A stretch of 64,000 nt of DNA from Acheta domesticus (GCA_031308135.1 JAHLJT010004567.1:135918991-135982990); one strand, 5' to 3'. Shown: positions 11,476 to 24,955, counted from the first letter of the stretch. Numbers and translations are program-made. The notes: generated by a model not told the origin, from the sequence alone.

Positions 11476-12606
11476 AAAACACCGATTTGTTCTGGTATTA
11501 GATATTTATTTCCGCAGGTATGTTTATGCAACCTGGTGCATAATTTATATCTTCGTTTTTCGTGTGGGGGAGAACATAAGGTAAATAAAGAAAGATGGAA
11601 CAGAATACACATTCGCGCGAAGGTGTAATAACAGAGGTACACAAAAATGGCATGGTGAAATTGTTGTTTTTTTTGTTTCCGGGTGTTGTTGTCAAACCCA
11701 AAGACTTGGTTGTCACGATGGTTTTTTGCAATTAAAAATAGGGTGGTGGTGCAATTCTGACTTCAGATTCGGATGTAGCCCGTCGAAATACACTGTATTT
11801 TTTGTGTTCCTGTGTTATTGAATAGCGCAAGAAGTAGCTGGATGTTCGTTTCTCAATGCGTTCTAGCATTTCCTGGAAAGTTAGCGGTGACGAGAATGGG
11901 GTTAGTAGCACAAGGGGAATGGGAGAGATGTAATAATGGAGACTGGGAGGAGTAATGAGGTATAAGAATGTACTGGACGGAGAAAATCGTAAGCTACGAT
12001 GTACTACAGAATTTCACAAAAATTGGAACATTCGCGGGGACGACAAATGAACCACTCTTTGAAAACCAATGTTTTAAATTTTAGTTGGATAAACATGCCC
12101 AAAAACGTTTTATCAAATTCTTATAACTAGTATGTATACAATATTCTTTAGAAAATTCCCTATCAATAATTGAAAAAATACTTTTTTTTAAAAAAAGACT
12201 TGATTCAGAGGAGGCTGAAATGCCACCTTGCAAAAGCTCAACGAACACCGAAAGGTGCGAGCGCCCGAAGGTTAAAGGTGAATCATAGATATACTCGGGT
12301 ACAGAATGTTTTATTTGTAGCGAGTGGGAACTACAGTTAATCATAAAACCAATAAAGAGAGAAAGGAACAGAGCGCCGATGGTCCGAGGCAAAAAGCAAA
12401 TGTAGCGATTTACCGAACTCAGTCAATCGTCCGCACGGAGAAGGACTCTGTTGTGTTTCGTAGTCGATCGGTTAAGAATGACTTGAGATAAGTCAACAAA
12501 CTGATAGTTGCGTCGCACATAGCAGGTGCAAATTTACACATAAATACTAGATCCTCATTTTGTGTTAGAAAATGAGAACAGTGGTTGGTTTGACTGGCTT
12601 AATATA
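11476..12606. other. Spacer, nothing recognised
   Basis: No supported feature. A 103-codon minus ORF at 12081-12392 has no recognisable motif and ordinary AT-rich composition. Confidence 0.4.
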
Positions 12607-12607
12607 T

Positions 12608-13070
12608 CGTGTTTCCGGGCGCGTCAACTACTAAGACTCATTGGTTCCGTAATTTTAGCGGCTGTTTTACCACCGGAGGTGGCGGTGTTCTTGTCCCTCT
12701 GAACGGTGAGATATGGCGTTGACATACACATCTGTTTGTAGGCGGTTTCCCCGTTCTGGGATCTCCCCAGGGGGGAAACAGTCCCAACCGGGACAAACCC
12801 TTTGACTCCGTCTGGACTCTCGACATATAAGTGTCTAAGTAAAAGGCGAGGATAGGACATGGGAGAGGAAGGAAAGATAGCGCACGGGCCGTTACCTGTT
12901 TGTTAAGGAATTGCTCCGGTATTTGCCTGGTGATTGATCGGAGAAACCACGGAAAACTACGGATCAAAGCAGCCGGCTGTAAGAATTTTCCTTCAGAAAG
13001 CGGCTGAATTCTGCCTAGCTATCTTGCTACGATCGGATATCCTGCTACTCTCATGTCGCGAACCATGAAC
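12608..13070 (-). mobile_element. S1 SINE, diverged copy
   Basis: Same order of blocks as the copy at 10938-11463: the 3' end CCCGGAAACACG next to 12608, the GGTGGCGGT block, the CCAACCGGGACAA block and the ACTCCGG/ATCGGAGAAACCACGG block. It decays into a weak tRNA-like head near 13052. No target duplication was found. Confidence 0.7.
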
Positions 13071-16000
13071 ATTAAAAATAGTTGTTGGATATTTATTTGA
13101 AATTTGCATTTGCAATTAACAATTCTCTCTTCACTATCCGATTGTTGTAAGGGGCTTTTATCATGGTGCGGAAACAAATCAATGGCGTATTTTGCACATT
13201 TGAGTTCGCTTGTGCTTGCTGATGTCCGAGAATCCGCTTCACAAGGAACGTCGGTCCTTTTGAGTCGCTTTTTATTGAAACTCGGGAGGTTGCTTCGAGA
13301 TAAGACAACGCGAAGAAATTCAGTTTAAGTCAAGGATATGGAATTTTAATTTTACTATTGACGCCACTGCCTTTTTTTGTGTACACACACGTGCGGCCTA
13401 ATTGGATACCTTTCTCACGCAGGCGGTTCAACTTCCTTCCCGAAGTTTAAATAAAGGCCGTGATGTGGGAAATGATCTTACTCCATCCATTAATTGGTAT
13501 CAACTAATAAATCGTGAAGACTACCTCGTTCCAAAAACAAGCCTCGATTGTTATTCTAGATCCTACTGATGTGTACATTTCTGCGTACAATCTGCATACC
13601 GAATACAATAAACAGCGCGAATTCTACGCACTAGTTTACGACATTCCTAATGTGCACACAGCGCTATTACCTTCCAACCTTTCCGTGATCAAATGCGATT
13701 CTACAATATAAACACCACCGCGGAAAACAAACATCTTCCAGTTTCACGTATCTCCACAGAAGCGCATCTTTGAATAGCCATTCAATTTAACCTTATTCCT
13801 AGGAGTCTCTTCTTTTGAAACTGTGTTAAGTTTGGTTCCCGGTATTTGCAGCGGCTGTGCTCTCTGGTCTAGACACCAACGATTTCTGAATCTACTGTAT
13901 CTAATCTGCTAGTCTATTTGTTCGATTGGTATAATCAAGACAAGTGAAATAGAATGAGTTATTGATCAATTTTGTAGGTGCCATAAGTAACCCAAAATGC
14001 GTTTTAATTGCTTAAAAGCACCAATGAACAAGTCCTTTAGAGAAATTTCTCAGAAAAACTATGATGGATTCGCAAACAAATACTCAGTTCACCACAAGGA
14101 GACTGAGACGCAACGAATGACACCTCTTGGTTCTCAACTGGGCGTCTGGAAGAGACAAATGGGCTTGCACAGGTAACTTCCCATCTAAGCAATTCAGAAC
14201 AATTACAGGAATATTATCAACGTGGTCTTTCGAAATAGAGCCCTCACTTATGTGGCATGGTTCTGTTCGAAACATCGACAGTTATTGCTGCTTAACGCAC
14301 GCTGACTTTCAGAAAGCAGCAAGTGGACTTGATTTCCAGAATAGGTACTCTATAAATTTTACTTTATAAAACGCTACATTCGAATATATTATAGAATGAA
14401 ATCAGATGCAATGCGACGTAAAGAGCAGAAGATCAGTATTGTAACTTGAGGTAGTACCAAAAAAATATGGTCAATAATTTTGTATTTTGTTCGGAAACCT
14501 TCACAAAATTTTTATAAGAAGATTATTAAGAGAAGTAATTCGCTTGTAAGGGACCCAAACCTTTCTCAATACGAGCATGCTCTCTTGGTATTTTCTAGGT
14601 GATACATCTCCAGCAAGATTTAAACTTCTTTCAGAAATGAGCTAAAGTTTCTTTTATTCTCATTTGATGATGCAAAAATAATAGATGACATCGACGTCAT
14701 TTTCAAACTATCAAACAATATTTTAATTAGCAATATGAAATGTCATAGGCATACGAAATAGTATCATAATAAAATACTCTTTCTACATTAACAGGCTTAT
14801 ATTGTGTTATCACACGATAATGTATAAGTAAGGAACGACGTGCGACAGGCGACAAGGGCACGATAATATGCACGGAATTGTGAAACAGAATGACACGTAA
14901 TCACAGTCCTAAGCACGTTACTTTCGCCATTTCTTCAAAAATCATTGCTTTGGTAAGATTTTTTGGCGTAGCGTCGATCGGATAGCTTTGTGATTTGTGT
15001 TTTTTACCATGGGACGCCTATCGTCATTGCTAATGAACTAACGAATTTGTGAAAGTAGGTTATCACACACGACTTTTCTTCCACTACCAACTTTTCCTCT
15101 TTTCACGAAACTTGAAGAACACCCGCGAGGATATCACTCTCAGTTGGTTGATGTTGTATACACAGAAGTGAAGCCATGGTTTCGTTGTCTATGTGTTACA
15201 ATCTACAGTAGTATCAAGAAACTGCCCTCCAATTGTAAGAAATGTATGTATCGCCCAGAGTGATTATATAAAGAATTATGAAGTTGGTAATATCAATACA
15301 GTCGTGGAAACTTTCAATTTTTTTACTAACATACTTATTTCCATATTCAAATAAACATAGAAAGCATTTCATTTCAGCATGCCATCGAATGAAAAAGTTT
15401 CTGAGCAAATGAAGTACGAGACGAGTCATTTCCTGTAAAAAAACTCACCAACGTTTGCCTCTCAATATTAGCAATAAATAATTCCTTTGCCGTTTTGGTC
15501 TCAGAGGTAGAGATTAACATATAAACGAAAATAGATTCACGCGTAAAAAACTGTTTTCGTTTTTTTTTGTTTTTTTTTTCAATATTCCAATTTCTTTGCA
15601 GCCGGTATGTTACTGCAACTATATGCGAATTTCCAAAGATCGAAGGGCTGTTCTAGATTCAGGAGAGTATTTGCGTCACTAGCGAACTGCGAGTGCACTG
15701 AAATTCTCTCGGCCGGCTGGCTAGGTCGTCCCCTATTGTTGGATCGTGCGCGATACAGGACTGTTGTAGGACGCATCAACATTGTCTGTTTTTCAAGTTT
15801 GCTTTGTTCGTCGTTTGCGAGAAAAATGTTTTGCCTTCGGAAGTATTATAAGCATCCTCAACGTTTAAGCACATCCTTTTTAAAGAGCATATATCATCAA
15901 AACAATCTTACAACTGCGCATTTAGTGCTTCTTATAAGCAAAGAAACATTGCTGCGAGTGACAAACATATACTATCTTCACGAAGCAGAATGTGGATAAA

Positions 16001-16584
16001 TGCGAGAATGCGCTTCACTTTGTCACAGTTGGTTATGTCCTGCTATCGTTCCGATAACAGATCGCTCGAAAAATATAAATAGCTTTCATCAGCTTTCGTG
16101 ATTTCAAAGGAAGACATATTGCTTTATACAATCGCTCTCGTTTGTCAAACTATGACAGCTCGCAGACCACACAAGCAAACTGTTGGGAATGCTCCATAAG
16201 CTGCCTGTATAAAAATAGTGAAATCTGTTTGGTTCAGTGTTTTTGCTACAAGACGACATTCGTTGACCAGAGAAAAATTCCCATATGGCTTTCGCTTTTA
16301 ATGCAACGTAGTAACTAGTGTTTATCCATACATGAATTCAGAAAAATGTTTTTCAGCAAACTGAAAACAAATGCAATTTTAAGTTTGAAAGAAATATTAT
16401 TGCAAACACGCGATATTTCTATTTCATGGAGAACTTGCTTTTGAAATATCTTATCCGCAACGACTGTCGCATATTATTTTTTGCTTTATCAGGCATTTTA
16501 ACGAACAAGAAACCTGCACCATTTTCAGTTTATATAAGGTCGCAAATTAATTTTAAAAAATGTGTGGTTTTTAAGAAACAAACT
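13071..16584. other. Spacer, nothing certain
   Basis: Unique-looking AT-rich DNA. ORFs at 13104, 14127 and 15607 have no recognised domain or splice context. A GC-richer block at 15620-15780 could be part of an unrecognised repeat. Confidence 0.4.
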
Positions 16585-18145
16585 AGTGGTGCTACAGAAT
16601 GGCACGAACTTTCCCGTATTTGTTTTCTGTTTCTTCGGGTCTGGGCTAGCTATTCGGGATTGTCTCATACTCTTGCCAGATGCCATCTATCACCACCCAA
16701 AATACGTTTTTCAACATTTTCTTAAGTTTTTGGTTTAAGGTAATATTATTTTAAGAATATTAAAGAACAGTGCTTTCTCCTTCCTCCTAAATGGCAATTT
16801 TCATTGAAAAATTTGAAGCGGGTTTTAAGAGAATGCCGTTTAAGCGCTACTCTAAATGCAAAATTTAAAGCTCTTTTTCACAAAATTTTCTTTCTGTTTT
16901 CGAAAAACTTTATTTGAAGTCATTTAAAGCACTTTAACTCACAAATACAATAGTGCTTACAAACTGTGGGAAAAGTGAATAAGAACGGTGTGAGAGATTT
17001 TTCAAAAAATTACATTTGTGTAATTTAAAAAAACAAAAACAAAATGATTAAGTCATAATAAACAGTGCAATTAGCACTATATATTCGAAAAGTTTGGAGA
17101 AAAAATTTAGTGTCTTCACGAGAAAGTGGCGTTTGAGAGTTTCTGATAATGCGGAATTTTGAGCTAGTTTTCACAGAAAAAGGTTGAGTATTTGAGAAAC
17201 TTTATATCACATGTAAAGCACATGTGCTCATTAATATAATAATGTGAACAAATCGCCACTAATGTAAATATTAACGACGTGAGATACAAGTAAAAAAAGA
17301 ATCACTTTGTAATTTTTGAAAAAACAAAAGAATAGAGCAACATGGCGTTCATGTAGAGTATATTTAGTGCTATCCCTTCCAAAAGATTAAAGAATGTTTA
17401 AAGATTTAAGAAAGTTTAAAGATTGAGTCATTTTTTCAGAAAATCTTGTTTTGTAATTTTTTAAACGTGCTCATATTGCATGCAATATTACTCAAAAACT
17501 ACTAAAATTTCCAAAAAAATATACATGAACTTAATAAAAGAAATCACCTTGGAGAACATATTTTATTTGAAGGAAAAAATCTCTATCTTCAATTTTGTAG
17601 TTATAGGAAGACGCCGACAAAAAAATCAAACTTTTTCAGCTTAGAGTTTTTAACCAACGTGAGACATGCACTGTTCTCTTAAATGACCTTTGGACTATCC
17701 AACAAAGAAATTTTGTCAAAATTGTTGGCGTCATTTTTTTGAAAATTTTGAAAATGTCCTTGGGGCTTTATGTAAAGTACTCCCCAAAATTAAAATATCG
17801 GTTTTAAATTCGAAGGGACACGAGATCAGTCAAATCATTTGGGGAATATCAATTTTGGAGAAAATCGGCTGAACAGTTTAGTCGCTAGCGTTGTTCACAG
17901 ACAGATGGACAGACTGACAGACGTATTGCTTTCAACTGGTTTTTCGGTATCAAGGACCCACTAAACAAGGATTCTAGCTGCACCATATGTTAGGGGATTT
18001 TTTCTTAATTTAGCTACTGGATTTATTCACTTTTTCGTTATCAGGACCTGGCAATGATTTTATTTCGGCTGTTCGTAACCATTTATTTATTATTATTTAT
18101 TATTTCGGCCGTAATCATTACGTAACTTTTCCTATAATATACGTA
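16585..18145 (+). mobile_element. Rep-A dispersed family, long copy
   Basis: The longest + strand copy of a family found at least ten times in the window. It begins with GTGCTACAGAATGGCACG and carries internal blocks around GGAAGACGCCG, TTTGTCAAAATTGTTGGCG and GGGGAATATCAATTTTGGAG. It then has a short GACA/GACG microsatellite seed at about 17893-17922, and ends with GGTATCAAGGACCCAC, an ATTTAGC..TGGATTTAT block and ATTACGTAACTTTTCC. It has no coding capacity. The class is unknown. Confidence 0.65.
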
Positions 18146-18224
18146 CGTTTACGTACAAAATTTCGCAAAAAGGTGCATGTTTTTGAATAATCGGAGATGA
18201 CTTCACTTGATGTTTTTGATGAAC

Positions 18225-18806
18225 ACATTTGATAAGAAAAAAATGTATCTTCATAATTGTTGTAGGAAGACGTCGAAAACCTTTTACATTTTTCAATTTT
18301 CGAAAAATCAGGTTTTCAATCATCATGAGACCTACACCATTTTATTAAACGGTCTTTAGACTGTCAACAACAAAATTTCATCAACCCTGCTGGCGCCATT
18401 TTTTTTCAAAATTTTGAAAATGCCCCAGGGGCCTCATGTAAAATACCCCCCCCCCCAAATTAAAATATCGCTTTCAAATTCAAGGGGCCACATGAGCAAA
18501 ATCGATTGGGGAATATTGTCTTTGGAGAAAATTGTCGGAACTTTTTAGGCGTTAGCATTATTCACAGACAGACGGACAGACACGTTTTGCCGTCAATCGA
18601 TTTTTCGGTATCAAGGACGCATAAAACATGGATTCTGGCTGTACCACGTGTTAGAGAATTTTTTCCAAAATTTAGCAACTGGATTTATCCAATTTTTCGT
18701 TACCGGGGCCCTGTAATACGATTTTTTCTGCCGAAAATTCGCCACTTTTTCGCGGAGCATTACATAACTTTCTCTTCTTAAGAAGTTCCTTCTTAAGCGT
18801 GAGAAA
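18225..18806 (+). mobile_element. Rep-A family, 5'-truncated copy
   Basis: Repeats the 3' two-thirds of the copy just upstream: GTAGGAAGACGTCG, the CTGGCGCCAT block, a run of ten C at about 18448-18457, the CAGACAGACGGACAGACACG seed near 18563-18582 and TTACCGGGGCCCTG. It ends in a hairpin formed by ACTTTCTC..and..GAGAAAGT. The close downstream position suggests a tandem or nested arrangement. Confidence 0.65.
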
Positions 18807-18989
18807 GTAAAAATACATCATAAGAGTGTTTGAAACCGAACTTCATATGATGAGTTAAGTATACCAAAAAGCAGCTTGGCACTGTGAATTCCAGAAGAAA
18901 CCTGTATATTCCTTGAGCGCCAGTACTTCAGTGACGTATCAGTTGATGTGTTGTAACTCGTGGCAAAAGTGACATTTGCAGGACACACG

Positions 18990-19365
18990 GGGTAGCACAC
19001 AGAATACCAACATTCCCGTATAACGGCGGAAGGCCGACAGAATAAGTTCCATTAGAATGTTGAAATTAAACACATTTAGAAAATAAAATGTTTACACGCG
19101 CACATTTGGAATATCATGGTGTAAGCAGCAGTTAGACTCGGATATGTCTCATGTAACAGCGAGAGCCAGTCTGAACAAGTTCCGTTAGAACGTTGCAAAT
19201 ACCAGTAAATAACACATTTACCCAGTAGAATGTTTACAGATCCACATATCAAATTTATGATGATACAAAATAAAACCAATGCGCCACAGTCAGACATAGA
19301 TATGTGCTTTTCATGAACACGAGCCCGACTGCCTCAGTTCCACTAGAACGATTGTAGGGGCGGAG
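18990..19365 (+). repeat. Degenerate tandem repeat (~130-160 bp unit)
   Basis: Three imperfect units share AAGTTCCATTAGAATGTTG, with starts near 19044, 19176 and 19335. Each is preceded by a GCC..GACAG/GTCTG-like stretch and, in the first two, followed by AACACATTTA..AGAATGTTTACA. Confidence 0.6.
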
Positions 19366-19830
19366 AAAGTTGGCAGTTGCCATATCTCTGAGTCAATAGT
19401 CGTTCCGGTTTTAGCCATGAGAATTCACAATTATTTTAAATCAAGCTTCTTAGTAATAAATAAGGGTGTGTGAGAGTAATTATTTAATTTAAAAATTTTG
19501 ACAAGACATTCAAATTATAATAGTATCAAATATGAAGTATTATTTTCTCGTATAAATGTGATTGTTGTGGATACTGAGAAGCGGCATAGCCAGATCGCAC
19601 CATGTCACTAGCATAAACTATTAAATATAAATATACAAATTAAAATACGTTATTTTTACAGGCCTGGGATGGACTGTATGACAAGAGTGTGCATTGTAGA
19701 ATAAACGGTTTAACGTAAAAACTTGCACGGACAGTGACGAAATTATTCTCAAGTTTTCTTGTTGGGTAAACGTTGCTCAAAACAAATTGTTCGACTTGAA
19801 CTAGAAAAATTCATAACAATTTTCTTTCAG

Positions 19831-19992
19831 CGTCGTCGCTGCTGGCGGCCATGGACCGGACGGCGAACCCGTGCGTGGACTTCTTCCAGTTTGCGTGCGG
19901 CACATGGAACAAGAAACACGTCATACCGGAGGACCGCAGTAGCATCAGCACCTTCGAGGTGCTGGCCGACCAGCTGCAGGTCATCCTTAAAG
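19831..19992 (+). CDS. Neprilysin-like M13 peptidase, internal exon (N-terminal ectodomain)
   Basis: This exon encodes about 54 residues of the ectodomain of an M13 zinc metallopeptidase (neprilysin/ECE family), type II membrane or secreted enzymes that cleave small peptides. It begins after a good acceptor (TTTCTTTCAG) and ends before GTACCT. Read with two bases completing the first codon, it contains NPCVDFFQFACGTW, then KKHVIPEDRSSISTFEVL and QLQVILK. The conserved parts are the two disulphide cysteines and the DFFQFACG.W and HVIPED..S.STFEVL signatures near the start of the luminal domain. It ends with one base left over, which fits the phase of the exon at 34390. Exon G+C is far above the flanks. 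The zinc site (HExxH) lies further downstream in the family and is not in this window as far as I can see. The upstream exons carrying the cytoplasmic tail and membrane anchor were not found. No stop or frameshift is visible, so the gene is probably functional. The exact neprilysin paralogue is not resolvable. Confidence 0.95.
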
Positions 19993-20439
19993 GTACCTGA
20001 GATACAGATCATTACTTTTCAAAAAAGCAAACAAAAATCCTTTTATATTTTTGTCATTAAAATATGTTCATATTTCAATTATTAAACATGTACATACATA
20101 GTTCAATTATTGATTGATAAATGATATTGATAAATGTATTTTATCAATAAAATATTTCTGGGTGCATAGCGAATCATATAAATAAAATATCGTCGTATAC
20201 TATCTTTCGGAATTATTACAGCATATTAAAGTTAAATTTGTTAAAGTTTAATTTTAATTCATGGTAAACATATTTATGGCTAATTGTCCAAAGATTTAAT
20301 GATTAATTAGTTTTAAATAAATAATACGACAAAAACTACATAAAACATCTCATTTTATTTCTGTTAAAATTATAGTACTCTAGCTGATTACCCGGCTTTA
20401 TCCAGAAATCGTATTTAACCGTATTACTATTGAGCAGCT

Positions 20440-20775
20440 CACCCGCACCGCCCTCTCCATCGTCTTCCTCGCCAGATGTGCCGACTCCCACCCCACTCCA
20501 TCTCCCCAAGCCCCATCCCGCCATTCAATATCATGCCATGCCACGTCTCGCTTTACCATGCCCAGCCCCACCCCCTCCGCCATGCCGTACCCATGGCATG
20601 ATGTGCCCCTCCTCGCTGTTATGCCAATGCCACGCCATGCTTTGCCCTGCCTTGCCATACCGCGCTCCATCATGCTTCGCTCTGCCGTGCCCCGCTCCGC
20701 TATGCCCCTTCCCGGCTTGCTACGCCACTTGGCGACCCACCCCATATCGCACCGTCTTGCCATGTCCCACCTCGT
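20440..20775 (+). repeat. C-rich degenerate simple repeat (CATGCC/CGCCCTGCC)
   Basis: Pyrimidine-skewed low-complexity sequence made of loosely repeated CCATGCC, GCTTTGCC and CCGCTCCG words. The three-frame ORFs here are a consequence of the composition. Confidence 0.7.
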
Positions 20776-20884
20776 CTATCTGAATGTTTGTAATCTGATT
20801 GTAAATCAATCTACTAACATTCCTTTTTATTGCAAGTACATTTTTTGGTTATTTCTTTAAACTTTTTTTCTTAAAAACAGCAAA

Positions 20885-20985
20885 CACTTATTTAAATTTG
20901 AACCTTAGATAGCGTAAAGGACGCTTAAGAGAATAGTGCAGGTCTCATGTTCGTTGAAATGCCTGATGTTTCGAAAATTTAAAAA
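20885..20985 (-). mobile_element. Rep-A fragment
   Basis: A short stretch (GGACGCTTAAGAGAATAGTG and TCTCATGTTCGTTGAAA) matches the internal block seen in the minus copies at about 44500 and 60335. Confidence 0.5.
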
Positions 20986-21499
20986 AAAATGTTCTTAATA
21001 AAATATTTTTATAATAAACATATCTTCAAATAAGAGCATGTTGGATTTTTTGAAAATATGAATATTTTTTGTGTAATGAGGCGGCAAAAATAATCGTCCG
21101 CTCCGAATTTACTGCGCTTGGGGAATGTAATTCCAGGCAGTTGGATGCAATCACTCCTTCGTTATTCAATCCTAAATTTTGCTTAGGGACCAAAATATTT
21201 TGCTTCGGTGCCCAGAAAATAATGTCAGACCGTATTTGGTAAGAAACATTTAACAATTGACTTACACTTTTCAACACAATGTTATGTAATAGTAGTTAAT
21301 TGCATATCTGTACAATTGTACAGAAGCATTCAGTACCTTAGCCACACAGAATATTTTGAAGCGCAGAACTACAAAATTTTACAATTCCTATGTATGTGTA
21401 TAAAATCACAAGAAATAAAGTTCAAACTAGAGAATCTACATTGAGGGCCATTTCTAGCAATTAAATAAATTATAAATTAAAATATCAATGCAATTTAGT

Positions 21500-21852
21500 A
21501 AATTTAGTAAAGTCCCCCCAAAATTAAAATAACGTTTTCAAATTCAAGAGGCCGCGACATCAGCCAGAATGGGGAATATCAATTTTGGAGAAAATCGACT
21601 GAACGGTTTAGCCGCTAGTGTTCTTCACAAATGGGTAGACGGACGGGCAGAGAGACGTTTTACCGTCATTCGATTTTTCATCAATCAAGGAATACACCAT
21701 GTGTTAGAAGATTTTTTTAAATTTAGCAACTGGATTTATACACTTTTTCGTTACAAGGGCCTGTAACACTAGTTTTTCTGCCGAAAATTTGCCGTTTTTA
21801 CGCGCAGTATTACATATCTTTCTCTCTACTCCGTAACCAGAAAGTAAAAATG
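21500..21852 (+). mobile_element. Rep-A family, 3' part
   Basis: Carries the GGGGAATATCAATTTTGGAG block, a decayed GACGGACGGGCAGAGAGACG seed near 21638 and the TTTAGCAACTGGATTTAT block. It ends in CTTTCTCTCTACTCCG...AGAAAGTAAAAA. Confidence 0.65.
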
Positions 21853-22219
21853 TTTATAACGTAGGGCTAAAGAGGAAATGAATTTGAAATTTTCAGAAGG
21901 AGGCACACCCCTCCCCTCGCAAGGTCTGCTCACCATAGAATATAATACGATATCCGATTGCTGATTTCTGGGAAGAAAGACCGCAGAAGGAAGCTCACAC
22001 CGGAAGACAGTTTCTATCAGAATATCCGCTCACAGCAGACATCGAGTCGCGTCTCTCTCGAGCGCAGTCTGATTCAAGGGATTTTTGGGTGCCGCCGTTT
22101 CGTGTAGACTTTCTCACATACGCGAACGAGACACAATATGTGACATTATGCCTCCATTTCTACTATTTTTCTCTTCCTTTCCTTGTTTTCATATCTCGGT
22201 TCTTTTTTGAATGTCTTTA

Positions 22220-22440
22220 CAACTTTACTTTCTCGCACTTACTTCGTAAGAAGAGAATGTTATGTAATCGTGCTCAGGAAAATGCCGAATTTTCAGCAGA
22301 AACACTCTTATTAGCGGACTCTAATAACGAAAAAGTGGGTGAGTCCTGTTCCTATATAGAATAAATTACTTCCTCTAACACGTGGTGTAGCCAGAATCAT
22401 TTATGGCTCTTTCATACCGTAAAATCGATAACAAAAATAT
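22220..22440 (-). mobile_element. Rep-A family, 3' end fragment
   Basis: Inverted copy of the family end: ACTTTCTCGCACTTACTTCG..AAGAGAATG hairpin, GCCGAATTTTCAGCAGAA, AACGAAAAAGTGG and AACACGTGGTGTAGCCAGAA, then broken off before the microsatellite position. Confidence 0.65.
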
Positions 22441-22802
22441 GAATAGCAAAAATGTTAGGGATAAACAATGGAAAAAGAGCAATATTACTTTACCAACACT
22501 TCATAATTTAATTTGTAGGGCGTTACTTGTAATTGCAAATATGAAGATTTGCAAGTTGGACTCTGATCAAAAGCAACTTCTCTTTCCCGAGTATTATTTA
22601 AAGAACCATAATGATTAATCATTGATCCTAACAAAATGCATTGGAATGTGTGTCATTAAAAGGGGTAATTCCAGGGAAAGTTTTTCTCGGAGAAAGTGAA
22701 GTTTTATATATTTGTTTAACATTGGAGGTAAGAGAGAGCAGGTGTGTTTAAAGACTCCACTAAAAGTATCTGACCTCACACCCACACGCATTCAAGTGCA
22801 AA

Positions 22803-24003
22803 AATAAAGAACAGTACCTCTGTTGTAGAGGCAAACAACTTAATCGTTCACCTCGTAAAGCAACCCACGTCGTTGATTCCATTGTGCGGCGTATTGGATC
22901 TTTTCCCATTCAAGGGAGTCACTACAGGAGAACCCAGAGTACCAAGAAATACCTTCCATCGAATTTAAATATACGGGCAATGTACTACATGTTCAAAGAA
23001 AAATATCCTGACATTCAAAAATCACTTCATAAATACAGGGATATTTTCAGGGAAATTTTTAATCTTTCATTTGATATACACATGTCAGAAATGACATGAA
23101 ATATCAGACATATTATAGATACATGTCAGAAATGTTATAGATACTATGTGTAACATAAATGCAGGAAATGAGGAAGAAACCAACAAGATTATGTTGCAAG
23201 CTTATGCAGCACTGAAATAAGACACAGAACTTACCAGAGAAAATAGTATTGTAGTATGCACTGTAGTTATACACTATATAATAAGTATTGTTTTCTCCCA
23301 TGTTAACCGATTCAAATGTTTTTATAAGCGCCAGTTTTCTACATACAACTACTGTGTAAGTAATGATGGCACTGATCAAGTCACCACTCACATCTGGCAA
23401 GAGACAGTTGCTAAAACAAGGTCTTCTGAGGTTGCTTCCTGTTTTCTCGGTTATGTTATTAACAGACTTAGGTCATTGTCCATTGGTGATACAAGACATC
23501 TCATTATTTGGTCTTATGTGTTCCTCAAAATAATAATCACAGAATTCTCACACTGCTTAAATATTTTGTTTTGTGAGTTATTTTCCTTCAGTACAACAAA
23601 AGTTCTTATGAAGTGTTCACAGTTTTCTTCCTTGTGGTAGGTATCTTGTTTTGATAGAAAAACAGAAAAAGCACATTCAAGTTTATGTACCGTTTCAGTG
23701 GGTTGAATTGATTCTGATTACACTACCGTGCAATCCTTTTATTGTGAATTATATGGAACAAAGATTTCAAACATTTTGAAGTTTTGGTCAGAAAGTATAT
23801 ACGTCCCAAAGATTTTAAAACCACAGAAGCTTTGTGGTTTAAAATTTCAGGACATTAGCCATTATTTGTGCATTCGAAGAAATTACATAATATTTTATAA
23901 CCATGGTGGGTGTATTTTTGGAAAAAGAAGAGCTCTGCAGCTAATCCTGTTACGCATGAGACTCACTCACACTTTTATACGAGGGTCCATTACAAATTTC
24001 TAA
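22803..24003 (+). pseudogene. Degraded intronless copy of an uncharacterised repeat-associated insect protein (DUF7869-like)
   Basis: A broken open reading frame can be followed for about 1.2 kb through several stops and frameshifts. In order it shows RRIGSFPIQGSHYRR, QSTKKYLP, KYRDIF.EIFNLSF (about 22884-23075), then IWQETVAKTRSSEVASC (about 23365-23440), IEKQKKHIQVYVPFQW.ELI (about 23655-23715) and LKFQDISHYL (about 23840-23870). From memory this order of motifs (SHY..YL, KYR.IF...F, W.ET.A.RGS.E.ASC, IEK.K..I..P.QW..LI) belongs to a multicopy family of unknown function annotated with DUF7869 in many arthropod genomes. The assignment is unverified. Absence of introns and the decay point to a mobile or retrocopied origin. 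The function of the family is not known to me. Confidence 0.6.
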
Positions 24004-24009
24004 TGAAAA

Positions 24010-24955
24010 AGAAAGATCTTATTCTCAAGTTTGACTGTATTCCTAATATTAAACACCGTCATTCCATCTAAATTTGTAATTTAAAAAACTATGTGTGGGG
24101 CTCTGTACGTGGAAACATACAAGTGCAAGGATAAATATTGAAGTTAAAACTTTCTTTTATTTGTTATCATAATTATGGTGAGGGGACTATGATTAATTCG
24201 CTTAGAAATGAGCAAAAATTTATTTCATTTGCGGACAATGATGGCACATGCTTTTTCCATTGTGATAGTTACACTAAGTATATTAATGTGGACACATGCA
24301 TATATAGTTATGAAATATTGTGTATAGCCGTATACATATTGTATATTTAAGTTGTATTCTCACTTATGACCATGAATTTACTGATGTCTTTTATAAAACA
24401 TTTTCTCTTTCTACTGTAAATTTGTGGTTTTGTTAGTTACAGCATTTTTCCGGGCACACCTTCAATTGTAGAATTAAAATGTGATTTCATCGTTGAAAAC
24501 TAACAAACTAATTATGTTTGGTTGCACATTGAAAGTTATCTTTCGTGCTTAGCAATGATGAGTAATACTATCAAATTATGGTAAACAATTGAATAGAGTA
24601 CCACAAACCGCAAGCATATTTTTGATTTTTAGAGTTTAATAGAACTGTATTAAATTCTCCTTCAAACCATCAGCTTTAATGAATATTAGTGTGACAAATG
24701 CATATTCAGTACGAACCACTCGTAATTATTTTAATACAAACCCACACATTCAAATTACCTCAGTATATTCAAGCTGAAAATTTGATTTCGTTGTGGCCCC
24801 ACAAAGCATTTGGCAATTAGTAATCATAAAAATATAAATTCACTCGTACACCAAAAGCGTAAAAAAATCCTTTTACAACCCTCGGATCACGTAGACAGTT
24901 GCAAATCGTTCGCCCTTCCACGTGTCCGTTCGAGATAAACCTGCAAATCAATAAC
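24010..24955. other. AT-rich spacer
   Basis: Nothing recognised apart from the tail of the pseudogene on its left. Confidence 0.45.

Noticed and set aside
15607..15999. 130-codon + strand ORF
   Set aside because: No recognised motif, and the minus strand is also open over the same GC-richer patch.
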